NCBI GenBank assembly: GCA_011051875.1 | Contig: DRKI01000100.1 | Location: forward strand, 1 to 64,000 | Direction of reading: 5' to 3' | Length of the DNA: 64,000 nucleotides | Origin: Desulfobulbus sp. | Lineage (GTDB): Bacteria; Desulfobacterota; Desulfobulbia; Desulfobulbales; Desulfobulbaceae | In this document: one piece after another, positions 8,206 through 16,750 of the stretch | Position numbering within the stretch: the stretch's first letter is position 1 | How the letters are laid out: every line of letters begins with the position of its first letter | Translations under genes and position numbers: made by a program | The notes under the pieces: model-generated | Told to the model about the DNA's origin: nothing | The model's database searches: none | The model's input: the letters and a program-made list of their open reading frames with translations, nothing else

Positions 8206-10542
8206 ATGAGACCCCAGTACAAACAGATTACAGAGCTGATCGGCGGGACGCCCCTTGTCCTGATTTCCCGCATGAACCCGGTGCAGGGAGTGACGATTCT
8301 CGGCAAGCTGGAGTCCCGCAATCCCGGTGGATCGGTCAAGGACCGGATCGCGCTGTCCATGATCGAGGCGGGCGAACGGAGCGGCGAGCTGACCCGGGAC
8401 AAGATCCTGCTCGAGGCGACCAGCGGCAATACCGGCATCGGCCTGGCCATGGTCTGCGCGGCCAAGGGCTATCGCTGCCAGCTGGTGATGCCGGAGTCAG
8501 CCTCGGTGGAGCGGCGCCAGATCATGCAGGCCTATGGCGCCGAGATCATCCTCACCCCGGCCAAGCGGTCCACGGACGGCGCCATCGAGAAGGCCTATGC
8601 CATGGCGCGGGAACACCCGGACCTCTATTTCCTCACCGACCAGTTCAACAATCCCGACAACTGGAAGGCCCACTACCACATCACCGGTCCCGAGATCTGG
8701 GAGCAGACCAGGGGTGAAGTGACCGATATCATCGTCACCCTGGGTACCTCGGGTACGGCCATGGGCCTGTCGAAGTGGGCCGCCGACCATCATCCGGAGG
8801 TACGGATCATTGCCGTGGAACCCTTCTACGGCCACAAGATCCAGGGGCTCAAGAACATGAAGGAGTCCTACCGGCCCGGGATCTTCGACAAGTCCCTGCC
8901 GCACAGGATCGTCAATGTTCCGGACGAGGATGCCTTCCGCACCGCCCGCATGCTGGCCAGGAAGGAGGGGATCCTGGTCGGAATGAGCAGCGGCGCCGCC
9001 ATGTTCGCGGCCATGCAGCGGGCGCGGGAGATCAGCGGGGGGACCATCGTCACCATCTTCCCCGACGGCGGCGAGCGTTACCTGAGCACGCCTCTTTTCG
9101 TGCGCCAGGTAAAAAGCAGTCCCAGGGCGCCGGAGCTCAAGCTCTACAACACCATGACCCGGAAGAAGGAGATCTTCCGGCCCATCCGTGGAGACCGGGT
9201 CACCCTGTATGCCTGCGGGCCCACGGCCTACGAGTCCCCGAACCTTGCCCACTGCCGCCGTTTCATCGTTGCCGATCTCATCATCCGCTACCTGGAGCTG
9301 AAGGGCTACACGGTGGAGTCCTATATGAACTTCACCGATATCGACGACAACACCATTGCCGGCGCCGAGGCCGCCGGCCTGCCCCTGCAGGAGTTTACCG
9401 AGAAGTACATCGACGAGTTCATGCAGGCCATGAATACCCTGGGCGTACGCCGGGCCACCGGCTATCCCCGGGCCTCGGTCCATGTCCAGGACATGATCGA
9501 GATCGCCCACGAGCTGATCCACAAGGGATATGCCTATGAAAAGCACGGCTCCATCTACTTTGATATCTCGAAGTTCAAGCGTTACGGCCGGCTGTCCGGG
9601 ATCGACCTGAGCAAGATCAGGGTGGGGCGGACCGTAGATCTCGACGACTACGAGAAGGACAATCCCCGCGATTTCACCCTGCTCAAGCGTTCCACCCTGG
9701 CGGAGCTGAAAAAGGGGATCTTTTTCGAGACCGACTGGGGCAACGTGCGGCCGGGCTGGCATATCGAGTGTTCCGCCATGTCCACCCGCTATCTCGGCGA
9801 GACCCTGGACATCCATACCGCCAGCCAGAACCTGGTGTTCCCCCACCACGAGAACGAGATCGCCATTGCCGAGTCGCTCACCGGCAAGCCGCTGGCCAAT
9901 TACTGGCTCCACTCCGGCCTGCTGCTCAAGGACGGCCGCAAGATGGCGGCCGAGGCCGGCAACGTGGTCACTCTGCAGGAGGTCCTGGACCGTGGCTACA
10001 CGGATCGCGAGATCCGGTTCATGCTGCTGGGCGTCCATTACCGCAAGCCACTGCGTTTTTCCTACAAGCGGCTCGACGCGGTGCGCAAGGCACTCAAACG
10101 GATCGACGAGTTCACCCGCAAGCTCCTCTGCCAGCCACCCGGCCTGCCCCACCCGGAGGTGGCGGTCTACATCTCCGGCCTGGAGCGCCGTTTCTGCCGG
10201 GCAATGGATGACGACCTCAACATCTCGGCCGCCCTGGGGGCGCTCTTTGACTTTATCAAGAAGACCAACCCGGTCCTGCAGGCGGCCAGCCTGGACCGGG
10301 AACAGAAAAACGAGATTCTTGATGTCCTGAAACGGATCAACACCGTGCTCGGGGTCCTGCGCCTGGAGCACTGTCCCCTGGCACCGGAGATCGACCGGCT
10401 GATCCGGGAGCGTGAGCGGGCACGGCAGAAGAAGGACTGGACAGCAGCCGATTCCGTGCGCGAGGAACTGCTCCGCAAGGGCGTCACCATCCACGACACG
10501 GTCTCCGGGCCGGTCTGGGAGCAGTCCGGGGAGGGAGACTGA
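8206..10542 (+). CDS. fusion of cysteine synthase (CysK/CysM fold) and a divergent cysteinyl-tRNA synthetase
   Basis: 778 residues in one uninterrupted frame. Residues 1-305 are a complete PLP-dependent cysteine synthase: Lys45 in GGSVKDR, the TSGNTGIG substrate loop, the phosphate loop GTSGTAMG, GMSSGAAM and FPDGGERYLST. Residues about 308-778 align along the full length of CysRS (LKLYNTMTRKKE at the start, GWHIECSAM, FPHHENE, DALR-type MDDDLN, and the C-terminal RERARQKKDWTAADSVREEL). Zinc and cysteine ligands are kept (Cys337, Cys522, HHENE). The ATP-site signatures are not: HIGH is NLAH (346-349), KMSKS is KMAAE (579-583), and GGGSDL is TASQNL. Either it is an unusual synthetase or a CysRS-derived ligase fed directly by the synthase. 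The ATG at 8206 follows GGTGA; a GTG at 8197 is an alternative. Confidence 0.9.
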   Translation: MRPQYKQITELIGGTPLVLISRMNPVQGVTILGKLESRNPGGSVKDRIALSMIEAGERSGELTRDKILLEATSGNTGIGLAMVCAAKGYRCQLVMPESASVERRQIMQAYGAEIILTPAKRSTDGAIEKAYAMAREHPDLYFLTDQFNNPDNWKAHYHITGPEIWEQTRGEVTDIIVTLGTSGTAMGLSKWAADHHPEVRIIAVEPFYGHKIQGLKNMKESYRPGIFDKSLPHRIVNVPDEDAFRTARMLARKEGILVGMSSGAAMFAAMQRAREISGGTIVTIFPDGGERYLSTPLFVRQVKSSPRAPELKLYNTMTRKKEIFRPIRGDRVTLYACGPTAYESPNLAHCRRFIVADLIIRYLELKGYTVESYMNFTDIDDNTIAGAEAAGLPLQEFTEKYIDEFMQAMNTLGVRRATGYPRASVHVQDMIEIAHELIHKGYAYEKHGSIYFDISKFKRYGRLSGIDLSKIRVGRTVDLDDYEKDNPRDFTLLKRSTLAELKKGIFFETDWGNVRPGWHIECSAMSTRYLGETLDIHTASQNLVFPHHENEIAIAESLTGKPLANYWLHSGLLLKDGRKMAAEAGNVVTLQEVLDRGYTDREIRFMLLGVHYRKPLRFSYKRLDAVRKALKRIDEFTRKLLCQPPGLPHPEVAVYISGLERRFCRAMDDDLNISAALGALFDFIKKTNPVLQAASLDREQKNEILDVLKRINTVLGVLRLEHCPLAPEIDRLIRERERARQKKDWTAADSVREELLRKGVTIHDTVSGPVWEQSGEGD

Positions 10543-10604
10543 CCAGGGCGGGAAATCCGGTTGATTTCTCGGCAGCTCCCCGGTACATTGCAGACCACAG
10601 GTCA

Positions 10605-10681
10605 GCGCCAGTAGCTCAGCTGGATAGAGCACCGGCCTTCTAAGCCGTAGGTCGCAGGTTCGAATCCTGCCTGGCGTACCA
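10605..10681 (+). tRNA. tRNA-Arg (anticodon UCU)
   Basis: 77 nt with encoded CCA. The acceptor arm is GCGCCAG/CTGGCGT (first pair G-U), the D-arm GCTC/GAGC, the anticodon loop CTTCTAA giving TCT, and the T-arm GCAGG TTCGAAT CCTGC. The top pair of the anticodon stem (C-T) is a mismatch. It reads AGA/AGG codons. It sits 62 bp behind the cysteine synthase fusion gene on the same strand and is followed at once by a strong hairpin. Confidence 0.97.
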
Positions 10682-10686
10682 AAATC

Positions 10687-10733
10687 AAGCCAATAAAATC
10701 AAACAATACGGTTTGATTTTATTGGCTTTTCTT
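10687..10733 (+). terminator. strong hairpin terminator behind tRNA-Arg
   Basis: A perfect 18-bp inverted repeat: AAGCCAATAAAATCAAAC (10687-10704), a 6-nt loop, and its exact complement (10711-10728), ending in TTTTCTTG. It starts only 5 nt after the CCA end. The stem is AT-rich and unusually long for a terminator. Confidence 0.75.
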
Positions 10734-10800
10734 GTGCTTGTCATAATCTTGCGGCCCCGACATCACAGGGATACTAACTCGTTGTTGTCACCGCCTCAAC

Positions 10801-10916
10801 ACTGTACGCCTGCACCAGTGCCCCGAATCTGTGCAGGCGCGCCGATCCGCTATACCCCCGGTATGCGGAGCGGCGGGACCGTGCAGAGGCGGGGTGCCTG
10901 TGAAGGCTTACGGAAA
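10801..10916 (+). repeat. dispersed repeat family A, copy 1 (complete-looking)
   Basis: About 115 bp whose two ends are imperfect inverted copies of each other: GTACGCCTGCAC...CCCCGAATCTGTGCAGG at the left and CCGTGCAGAGGCGGGGTGCC...GGCTTACG at the right. An inner palindrome (GCCGATCCGCTATAC / GTATGCGGAGCGGC) lies between. Related sequence occurs at 16691-16741, 18852-18945 and 59313-59358. It lies in the gene-free stretch 10734-11050. The rest of that stretch holds only a 10-bp inverted repeat (CTCGATAATA near 10985, TATTATCGAG near 11050) that may mark the end of ald. Confidence 0.65.
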
Positions 10917-11050
10917 AACGGGCATGGGGCTCGATTTACCCGCAATTTATTCTGAATACCCGGTTTGAGTGGTTGGGGCTGGGCACTCGATAATAGGCAT
11001 TACTCGAGAATATCCCATCGGGCATTCAGTTTCCTGGCCACTCACCATTA

Positions 11051-12178
11051 TTATCGAGCTGGCGGGACGTGCCAGGTGGGCGGATTGGAAGGTAGATCGG
11101 GAAAAGCCTTGGCCACCGCCTTGCACGTGATCCGGCCGTCACGCATGTTGAGAGCGGCCTGAAATCCTTTGCCCTGGCGTATGAAGCCGTCGAGGCCCAG
11201 GCTTGCGAGCTGGCGGCAGAAGGGCAGGGTGGCATTGCACAGGGCCCGGCTGGATGTTCTTCCGACGGCGCCGGGCATGTTGGAGACGCAGTAGTGAACC
11301 ACGCCGTCGACCACGAAGACCGGATCGCTGTGGGTGGTGGGGTGGCTGGTCTCGAAACAGCCTCCCTGGTCGATGGAGACATCCACAAGGACCGCGCCTT
11401 TCTTCATGCGCGACAGGAGGCGCCGATTGATGAGCACCGGGGTCTTGCCGCCCGGAATCAGGACCGCTCCCACAACAAGGTCGGCCCTGACAGCGTGGTC
11501 TTCCACGACATGCGGATCACAATAGACCGTGGTCACATTGGCGGGCATGACTTCGTCCAGGTAACGGAGCCGATCTATGTTGATGTCCATGATGGTGACG
11601 TTGGCGCCCAGCCCGGCCGCGGTGCGGGCCGCATTGGTACCCACCACGCCGGCGCCGATGACCAGGACGGTTGCCGGCGCCACCCCCGCTACGCCGCCCA
11701 GCAGGATGCCCCGGCCCATCATCGGTTTTTCCAGGCACTTGGCGCCTTCCTGGATGGACAGCTTGCCGGCGATCTCGCTCATGGGCGTCAGGAGCGGGAG
11801 GTGTCCTTTCCCGTCGGCAAGGGTCTCGTAAGCCACTGCCGCGATCCGCTGTTCAAGACAGGATTCGGTGAGGCGGCGTGAGGCGGCAAAGTGGAAGTAG
11901 CAGAACACGATTTGGCCCGGCCTGAGGAGGGCGCATTCCCCGGGTTGCGGTTCCTTGACCTTGACGATCATCTCGGCCCTGGCATATATCTCTTCCGCAT
12001 CCCTGATGAGGATGGCACCGGCTTGTTCATAGGCCGTGTCTCCGTATCCACTGCCCAGACCCGCGCCTTTCTGGAAGAGAACCTGGTGACCGTCGTCGGT
12101 CAGCAGCTGGACACCCACCGGCAGCATGGCCACCCGGTACTCGTCTTTTTTCGTTTCCGCCGGTACACCGATGATCAT
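11051..12178 (-). CDS. ald: alanine dehydrogenase
   Basis: 375 residues, normal length for Ald. It catalyses NAD-dependent oxidative deamination of L-alanine to pyruvate and ammonium, and the reverse. Seen: the N-terminal MIIGVPAETKKDEYRVA signature, the substrate-binding Lys in KVKEPQ, the catalytic His in CYFHFA, the Rossmann motif VIGAGVVGTNA followed by MDINIDRL, and the loop HPTTHSDPVFVVDGVVHYCVSNMPGAVGRTS. The ATG at 12178 has AGGAG 8 bp upstream. It is divergent from the srkA-like gene (187-bp gap). Ammonium-related chemistry fits the nitrogen genes further right, but it is not linked to them. Confidence 0.95.
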   Translation of the reverse strand: MIIGVPAETKKDEYRVAMLPVGVQLLTDDGHQVLFQKGAGLGSGYGDTAYEQAGAILIRDAEEIYARAEMIVKVKEPQPGECALLRPGQIVFCYFHFAASRRLTESCLEQRIAAVAYETLADGKGHLPLLTPMSEIAGKLSIQEGAKCLEKPMMGRGILLGGVAGVAPATVLVIGAGVVGTNAARTAAGLGANVTIMDINIDRLRYLDEVMPANVTTVYCDPHVVEDHAVRADLVVGAVLIPGGKTPVLINRRLLSRMKKGAVLVDVSIDQGGCFETSHPTTHSDPVFVVDGVVHYCVSNMPGAVGRTSSRALCNATLPFCRQLASLGLDGFIRQGKGFQAALNMRDGRITCKAVAKAFPDLPSNPPTWHVPPAR

Positions 12179-12365
12179 GGCATATGCTCCTGCTGTGTGC
12201 TGTTGCCGTGGATTCCGGCCACTGAACCGACATGCGGCGCTCTCCCGGCGGGCCGGAAAACTCTCTTGTCCACAGTAGCAGATTATGGGAAAACATGCTA
12301 TCGAATGGGTGGCCGGCGCCGGGTCCCCGATGCCGGGAGAGTGTCGTGACATCACGGGAGTTTCA

Positions 12366-13370
12366 ATGAATATACATGAGCCGGAACAGCAGGGGCCCTT
12401 CCATGCGCTTACTCCGGACCGGGTCCTTTCCCTGGTGGAAGGCGCGTTGGGCAGGAGATGTGTCAACCTGTGCCGCCCGCTGAACAGCTATATAAACCGG
12501 GTCTATGAGCTCGAAGACGAGGATGGCCGGGGGCTGATCGTCAAGTTTTACCGTCCGGGCCGCTGGTCCAGGCAGGGACTGCAGGACGAGCATGATTTCC
12601 TTCTCGAGCTAGCCGACCAGGAAGTTCCGGTCATCGCGCCGCTCTCCATGCGGAACGGTTCAACCCTGGGCAGTGATGGCCACCTGTTTTTTACCGTTTT
12701 CCCGAAAAAGGGTGGCCGCCTGGTAGATGAGTACAGTGATGGGCAGTGGCTGGAGTTGGGACGGCTGATCGGCCGTGTGCACATGGTTGGGGCTGCCCGG
12801 AGTCCTGCGGACCGGCCCCTGCTGGTCCCGGGGCAGACCACCAGGGCCCAGGTGGATTACCTGGTGGGCGGGGGCTTCATCCCGTCCGATCTGATCGGGT
12901 CGTTTTCATCTCTGGCCGCCCGGCTCATCGATGAAACCGGGCCTTTGTTCGAGGATGCGGAACTGATCCGCATCCACGGGGACTGCCATAGCGCCAATCT
13001 CATCTATCGTCCGGATGAATCTTTTTTCCTGGTCGACCTTGACGACATGGTGGTCGGACCACCGGTCCAGGATATCTGGATGCTGCTGCCCGGAGAGCCG
13101 GAAGAGGCGTCTGTGGAGTTGGACATCTTTCTCGAGGGTTACGAGACCTTCCGTATGTTTGACCGCCGAAGCCTTCGGCTTATCGAGCCCTTGCGGGCCA
13201 TGCGTTTCATCCATTATGCTGCCTGGTGCGCCAGGCAGGTCGCCGAGGACGGTCAGGCGCCGGTCATGATGAATTTCGGGACCCGGGAGTACTGGGAAGT
13301 AGAGATCCGGGATCTTGCGGATCAGCTGGAACGGATTGTGTCCATGCTGCGGCCGTCCGGAAACATGTGA
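12366..13370 (+). CDS. SrkA/RdoA (YihE)-like stress response protein kinase
   Basis: 334 residues, close to SrkA. It has the APH/choline-kinase-like fold: catalytic loop IHGDCHSANLIY (HGDxHxxN) and metal-binding LVDLDDMVVGPPVQD, an early RPLNSYINRVYELEDEDGRGLIVKFYRP segment with the ATP-binding Lys, and a C-terminal helical part (AMRFIHYAAWCARQ). In E. coli SrkA is a Ser/Thr kinase that protects stressed cells. GGGAG precedes the ATG. It is followed after 7 bp by a sensor histidine kinase gene, so the two are probably one transcript. Confidence 0.88.
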   Translation: MNIHEPEQQGPFHALTPDRVLSLVEGALGRRCVNLCRPLNSYINRVYELEDEDGRGLIVKFYRPGRWSRQGLQDEHDFLLELADQEVPVIAPLSMRNGSTLGSDGHLFFTVFPKKGGRLVDEYSDGQWLELGRLIGRVHMVGAARSPADRPLLVPGQTTRAQVDYLVGGGFIPSDLIGSFSSLAARLIDETGPLFEDAELIRIHGDCHSANLIYRPDESFFLVDLDDMVVGPPVQDIWMLLPGEPEEASVELDIFLEGYETFRMFDRRSLRLIEPLRAMRFIHYAAWCARQVAEDGQAPVMMNFGTREYWEVEIRDLADQLERIVSMLRPSGNM

Positions 13371-13377
13371 TACAGCG

Positions 13378-14964
13378 ATGCGATTTCTACGGGAACATTG
13401 GCGGTGTTTTCGCGGCGTTTTCACGGCAAGCGACGTCAGCTTTCTTCTGTTGCGCCTGTCAACCGTCCTGGGCGGATATATCTGGCTGCTTGCCGCGCCT
13501 CTGTCCTCGGCAGATGCCATCGACCTGTTCAAATCGCTCATCGTCTTTTTCTTCTATTCCCTCTTTATCTACCTCCTGATCTTTCTCAACCCGGCCCGAA
13601 TCCGCCAAGTCTATGGCCTCTCCCTTATTCTCGATCTTTTCTTTATCTACTGGATGGTGCACCTGCAGAACAGCTTTGCCAACAGCTTCTTTCTGGGCTA
13701 TTACCTGCTGGTCGCGCTGCACTCCTTTTATTTCGGTATTTCGTTCGGCCTGCTGGCCGCGGCCCTGGCAACCGTACTCTACAGTCTGAACTTTCTGCCT
13801 TTCGCGGCGCAGGTCCACTGGACCGAGCTCGGAATCCGGGTCAGTTTCCTGTTTCTGATCGCGCTGCCGCTGGGCTTCATTTCCCAGAAGATGCAGCAGG
13901 ACCGGAAACGGATCGAAGAACTGAACCGGCAGCTCGCCGATTCCCTGGAGAGCCTGGAACGGATGCAGGACAAGATGGTCCGCAGCGAAAAACTCCTGGC
14001 CCTGGGGCGGTTGACCTCGGACATCGCCCACGAGATCCGCAATCCGCTCTCTGCCCTGGGCGGACTCAACAGGCGGATGCTCAAGACCCTTCCTCCGGAG
14101 AGCAAGGAGCGCAAATATGCCGAGACCATCGCCAGGGAGGTGAACCGGCTGGAGGCTATTCTCCGGGACATCGTCACCCTGACCATGGTGGGTGAACACC
14201 TGCAGCGCGATGATATCAACCGGGTCATCGCCGGGGCGGTCAGCTATGCCCGGACCATCTGCCTGGAGGGAGAGCGTGTCCGCCTGGTCGAAAACTATGC
14301 TCCCGACCTGCCCCGGGTCTACCTGGAGCCAGATCAGCTGCGGCAGGTCATGGGACAGCTGGTGTGCAATGCCGTGGATGCCATTGAGGGCGAAGGGGTT
14401 ATCACCATCAGTACGGGCACCAGGTTCAAGAACGAGATCCTCTGGGTGACCGTCTCGGTACACGATACCGGCCCCGGGATCCCGGAAGAGCAAATGGAAC
14501 GGCTTTTCGAACCATTCTATTCCACCAAACGGACCAACCAGGTCACAGGGCTCGGCCTTGCCATTGTCCACAAGATCATGGAAGATCACCGTGGTTTTGT
14601 CCAGGTGGAAAGCGGCGGAAAGGGTGAGGGCACCACCTTTACCCTCTATTTTCCCTACCAGCCCGAGGAAGAGGACGGTAAGAAGCCCTGCTGGGAATAC
14701 CTTCACTGCGGTATCGAGTCCGATCCCTCCCGCAGTTGCCCCGCCTATCCCTATTTCGGCCGAATCTGCTGGGCCATTGCCGGCACCCTCTGCGAGGGCA
14801 AGGTGATGGGTACCTTTGCCGAGAAGACCCACGACTGCCGCCAGTGCCCCGTGTTTCAGGATATGTGGCGGGAGTGCAGGCAGGATGGCCGGGAACCCGA
14901 ATGTCCCCGTCTCCTGGGTGAGCGGCATGCCCGGACCGGCGGACACAAATCTCCGACCACCTGA
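13378..14964 (+). CDS. membrane sensor histidine kinase with C-terminal Cys-rich CW module
   Basis: 528 residues. N-terminal region with about five or six membrane helices (about 25-175) and no large periplasmic domain, a coiled-coil linker, HisKA with H-box SDIAHEIRNPLSALGG, and HATPase_c with N-box QLVCNAVDAIE, DTGPGIPEE and TGLGLAIVHKIM. The last 95 residues add a Cys/Trp-rich module with CWEYLHC, CPAYP, CWAIAGTLC and CRQCPVF, resembling the two-CW modules of deltaproteobacterial sensors, which may bind metal. No response regulator lies next to it, so its partner is unknown. It starts 7 bp after the srkA-like gene. Confidence 0.9.
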   Translation: MRFLREHWRCFRGVFTASDVSFLLLRLSTVLGGYIWLLAAPLSSADAIDLFKSLIVFFFYSLFIYLLIFLNPARIRQVYGLSLILDLFFIYWMVHLQNSFANSFFLGYYLLVALHSFYFGISFGLLAAALATVLYSLNFLPFAAQVHWTELGIRVSFLFLIALPLGFISQKMQQDRKRIEELNRQLADSLESLERMQDKMVRSEKLLALGRLTSDIAHEIRNPLSALGGLNRRMLKTLPPESKERKYAETIAREVNRLEAILRDIVTLTMVGEHLQRDDINRVIAGAVSYARTICLEGERVRLVENYAPDLPRVYLEPDQLRQVMGQLVCNAVDAIEGEGVITISTGTRFKNEILWVTVSVHDTGPGIPEEQMERLFEPFYSTKRTNQVTGLGLAIVHKIMEDHRGFVQVESGGKGEGTTFTLYFPYQPEEEDGKKPCWEYLHCGIESDPSRSCPAYPYFGRICWAIAGTLCEGKVMGTFAEKTHDCRQCPVFQDMWRECRQDGREPECPRLLGERHARTGGHKSPTT

Positions 14965-15060
14965 CAGAACCGGAACACTGCACCGGTTCCCTTCGGGAAA
15001 AGATGACGTTGCAAAACCATCCGGCCAGCGGACATGCCGCGGCCGGGCCACAGGATACTC

Positions 15061-16644
15061 ATGAACAGGAATATCAGGAAAGAGATAGAACGGCGGCGTA
15101 CCTTCGGGATAATCAGCCATCCCGACGCCGGCAAGACCACCCTGACCGAGAAACTGCTCCTCTTTGGTGGTGCCATCCAGATGGCCGGGGCGGTGAAGTC
15201 ACGCAAGACGGCCAACCACGCCATGAGCGACTGGATGGCCATAGAAAAGGACCGCGGCATCTCGGTCACCACCTCGGTGATGAAGTTTCTTTATCGCGAT
15301 TTCGAGATCAACCTGCTGGACACGCCGGGCCACAGGGATTTTTCCGAAGATACCTACCGGGTGTTGACCGCGGTGGACAGCGCACTCATGGTGATCGACT
15401 CCGCCAAGGGGGTGGAGCCCCAGACCCGCAAGCTGATGGAGGTCTGCCGGATGCGCGACACGCCGATCATCACCTTCATCAACAAGCTGGACCGGGATGG
15501 CATGGATCCCCTCGACATCCTGGCCGATATTGAAGATACCCTGCAGATCGAATGCGCTCCGCTCTCCTGGCCCATCGGCATGGGCAAGCGGTTCAGGGGA
15601 GTCTATGATCTCCACCGCAGGCAGATCAATCTCTTCACCCCCAGCCGCGACACCCGGCCCGAGGACTGCGTCGTGGTCCGTGACCTGGATGACCCGGTGC
15701 TGAAGCAGATGCTGGGCCGGGAGGATGCCGATACACTGCGCGAAGACATCGAACTACTGGAGGGAGCCGCCAATCCCTTTTCCCTGGAAGAGTACCGGAA
15801 GGCCGGGCAGACACCGGTCTTCTTCGGCAGCGCCATCAATAACTTCGGCGTGCGCGAGCTCCTGGACGCCCTGGTCGAACTCTCGCCGCCGCCCGGCCCC
15901 CGGCCCACCACCACCCGGCTGGTTCGGCCCGAGGAAGAGGAGTTTTCCGGGTTCACCTTCAAGATCCAGGCCAACATGAACCCGGCCCACCGGGACCGGA
16001 TCGCCTTTTTCCGTATCTGTTCCGGCCGGTTCCGGCGGGGCATGAAGGTGCGGCACCACCGGCTGGGCAAGGAGATCTCGCTCGGCAATGCCACGGTCTT
16101 CATGGCCCGTAACCGGACCAATGTCGAAGAGGCCTATGCCGGGGATATCATCGGAATCCACAACCACGGCACCATCAGGATCGGCGATACGTTCACGGAA
16201 AAGGAACCCCTGAAATTCAGCGGTATCCCCAGTTTCGCACCCGAGCACTTTCGCAGGGTGCTCCTCAATGATCCGCTCAAGACCAAGCAGTTGCACAAGG
16301 GGCTGGTGCAGATGGCGGAAGAGGGAGCGGTGCAGCTGTTCCGGCCGCTCATGGGAAGCGACTATATCCTGGGCGCGGTCGGGGTGCTCCAGTTCGATGT
16401 CACCATGGCTCGGCTCAGGGCGGAGTACGGGGTGGACGCGGTGTACCGGGACGTGAAGTATGGGGCCGCCCGCTGGGTCACCTGTGATGACCCGGCCCTG
16501 CTCAAGGAATTCAGGCTGAAGAACCAGGCCGATCTTGCCGTGGACGCGGAAGGGCACCTGGCGATCCTGGCCGATGGCGAGTGGCGGCTGTCCCGGATCA
16601 TGGAGCTCTCGCCCGGTATCGGGTTTCACAAGACCAGGGAATAG
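15061..16644 (+). CDS. prfC: peptide chain release factor 3
   Basis: 527 residues (RF3 is about 529). A translational GTPase that removes RF1/RF2 from the ribosome after termination. GTP-binding motifs: [16 protein letters not shown] (G1), DRGISVTTS (switch I), [14 protein letters not shown] (G3) and FINKLDRDG (G4). The RF3-specific middle ([13 protein letters not shown]) and C-terminal domain ([28 protein letters not shown]) are intact. The ATG at 15061 is chosen from homology ([24 protein letters not shown]). Confidence 0.96.
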   Translation: MNRNIRKEIERRRTFGIISHPDAGKTTLTEKLLLFGGAIQMAGAVKSRKTANHAMSDWMAIEKDRGISVTTSVMKFLYRDFEINLLDTPGHRDFSEDTYRVLTAVDSALMVIDSAKGVEPQTRKLMEVCRMRDTPIITFINKLDRDGMDPLDILADIEDTLQIECAPLSWPIGMGKRFRGVYDLHRRQINLFTPSRDTRPEDCVVVRDLDDPVLKQMLGREDADTLREDIELLEGAANPFSLEEYRKAGQTPVFFGSAINNFGVRELLDALVELSPPPGPRPTTTRLVRPEEEEFSGFTFKIQANMNPAHRDRIAFFRICSGRFRRGMKVRHHRLGKEISLGNATVFMARNRTNVEEAYAGDIIGIHNHGTIRIGDTFTEKEPLKFSGIPSFAPEHFRRVLLNDPLKTKQLHKGLVQMAEEGAVQLFRPLMGSDYILGAVGVLQFDVTMARLRAEYGVDAVYRDVKYGAARWVTCDDPALLKEFRLKNQADLAVDAEGHLAILADGEWRLSRIMELSPGIGFHKTRE

Positions 16645-16680
16645 GGACCGGCCGCCCCGGTCTCCCGGCCCCAGTTCGGT

Positions 16681-16750
16681 GCGCTGTCGCAACTCGGGCC
16701 GGTGCGACCGTGCAGAAACGGGGTGTCTGTGACAACTTACGCGCTGTCGC
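16681..16750. repeat. dispersed repeat family A, copy 2, between 10-bp direct repeats
   Basis: The core 16691-16740 contains GACCGTGCAGAAACGGGGTG and GACAACTTACG, the right half of family A. It is bounded on both sides by GCGCTGTCGC (16681-16690 and 16741-16750), which looks like a target-site duplication. The right-hand 10-mer is part of wspR; the wspR stop codon (16737-16739) is inside the repeat. Confidence 0.6.

Noticed and set aside
10605-11050. Integrated genomic island at tRNA-Arg
   Set aside because: No integrase and no duplicated tRNA 3' end downstream; only repeats are present.
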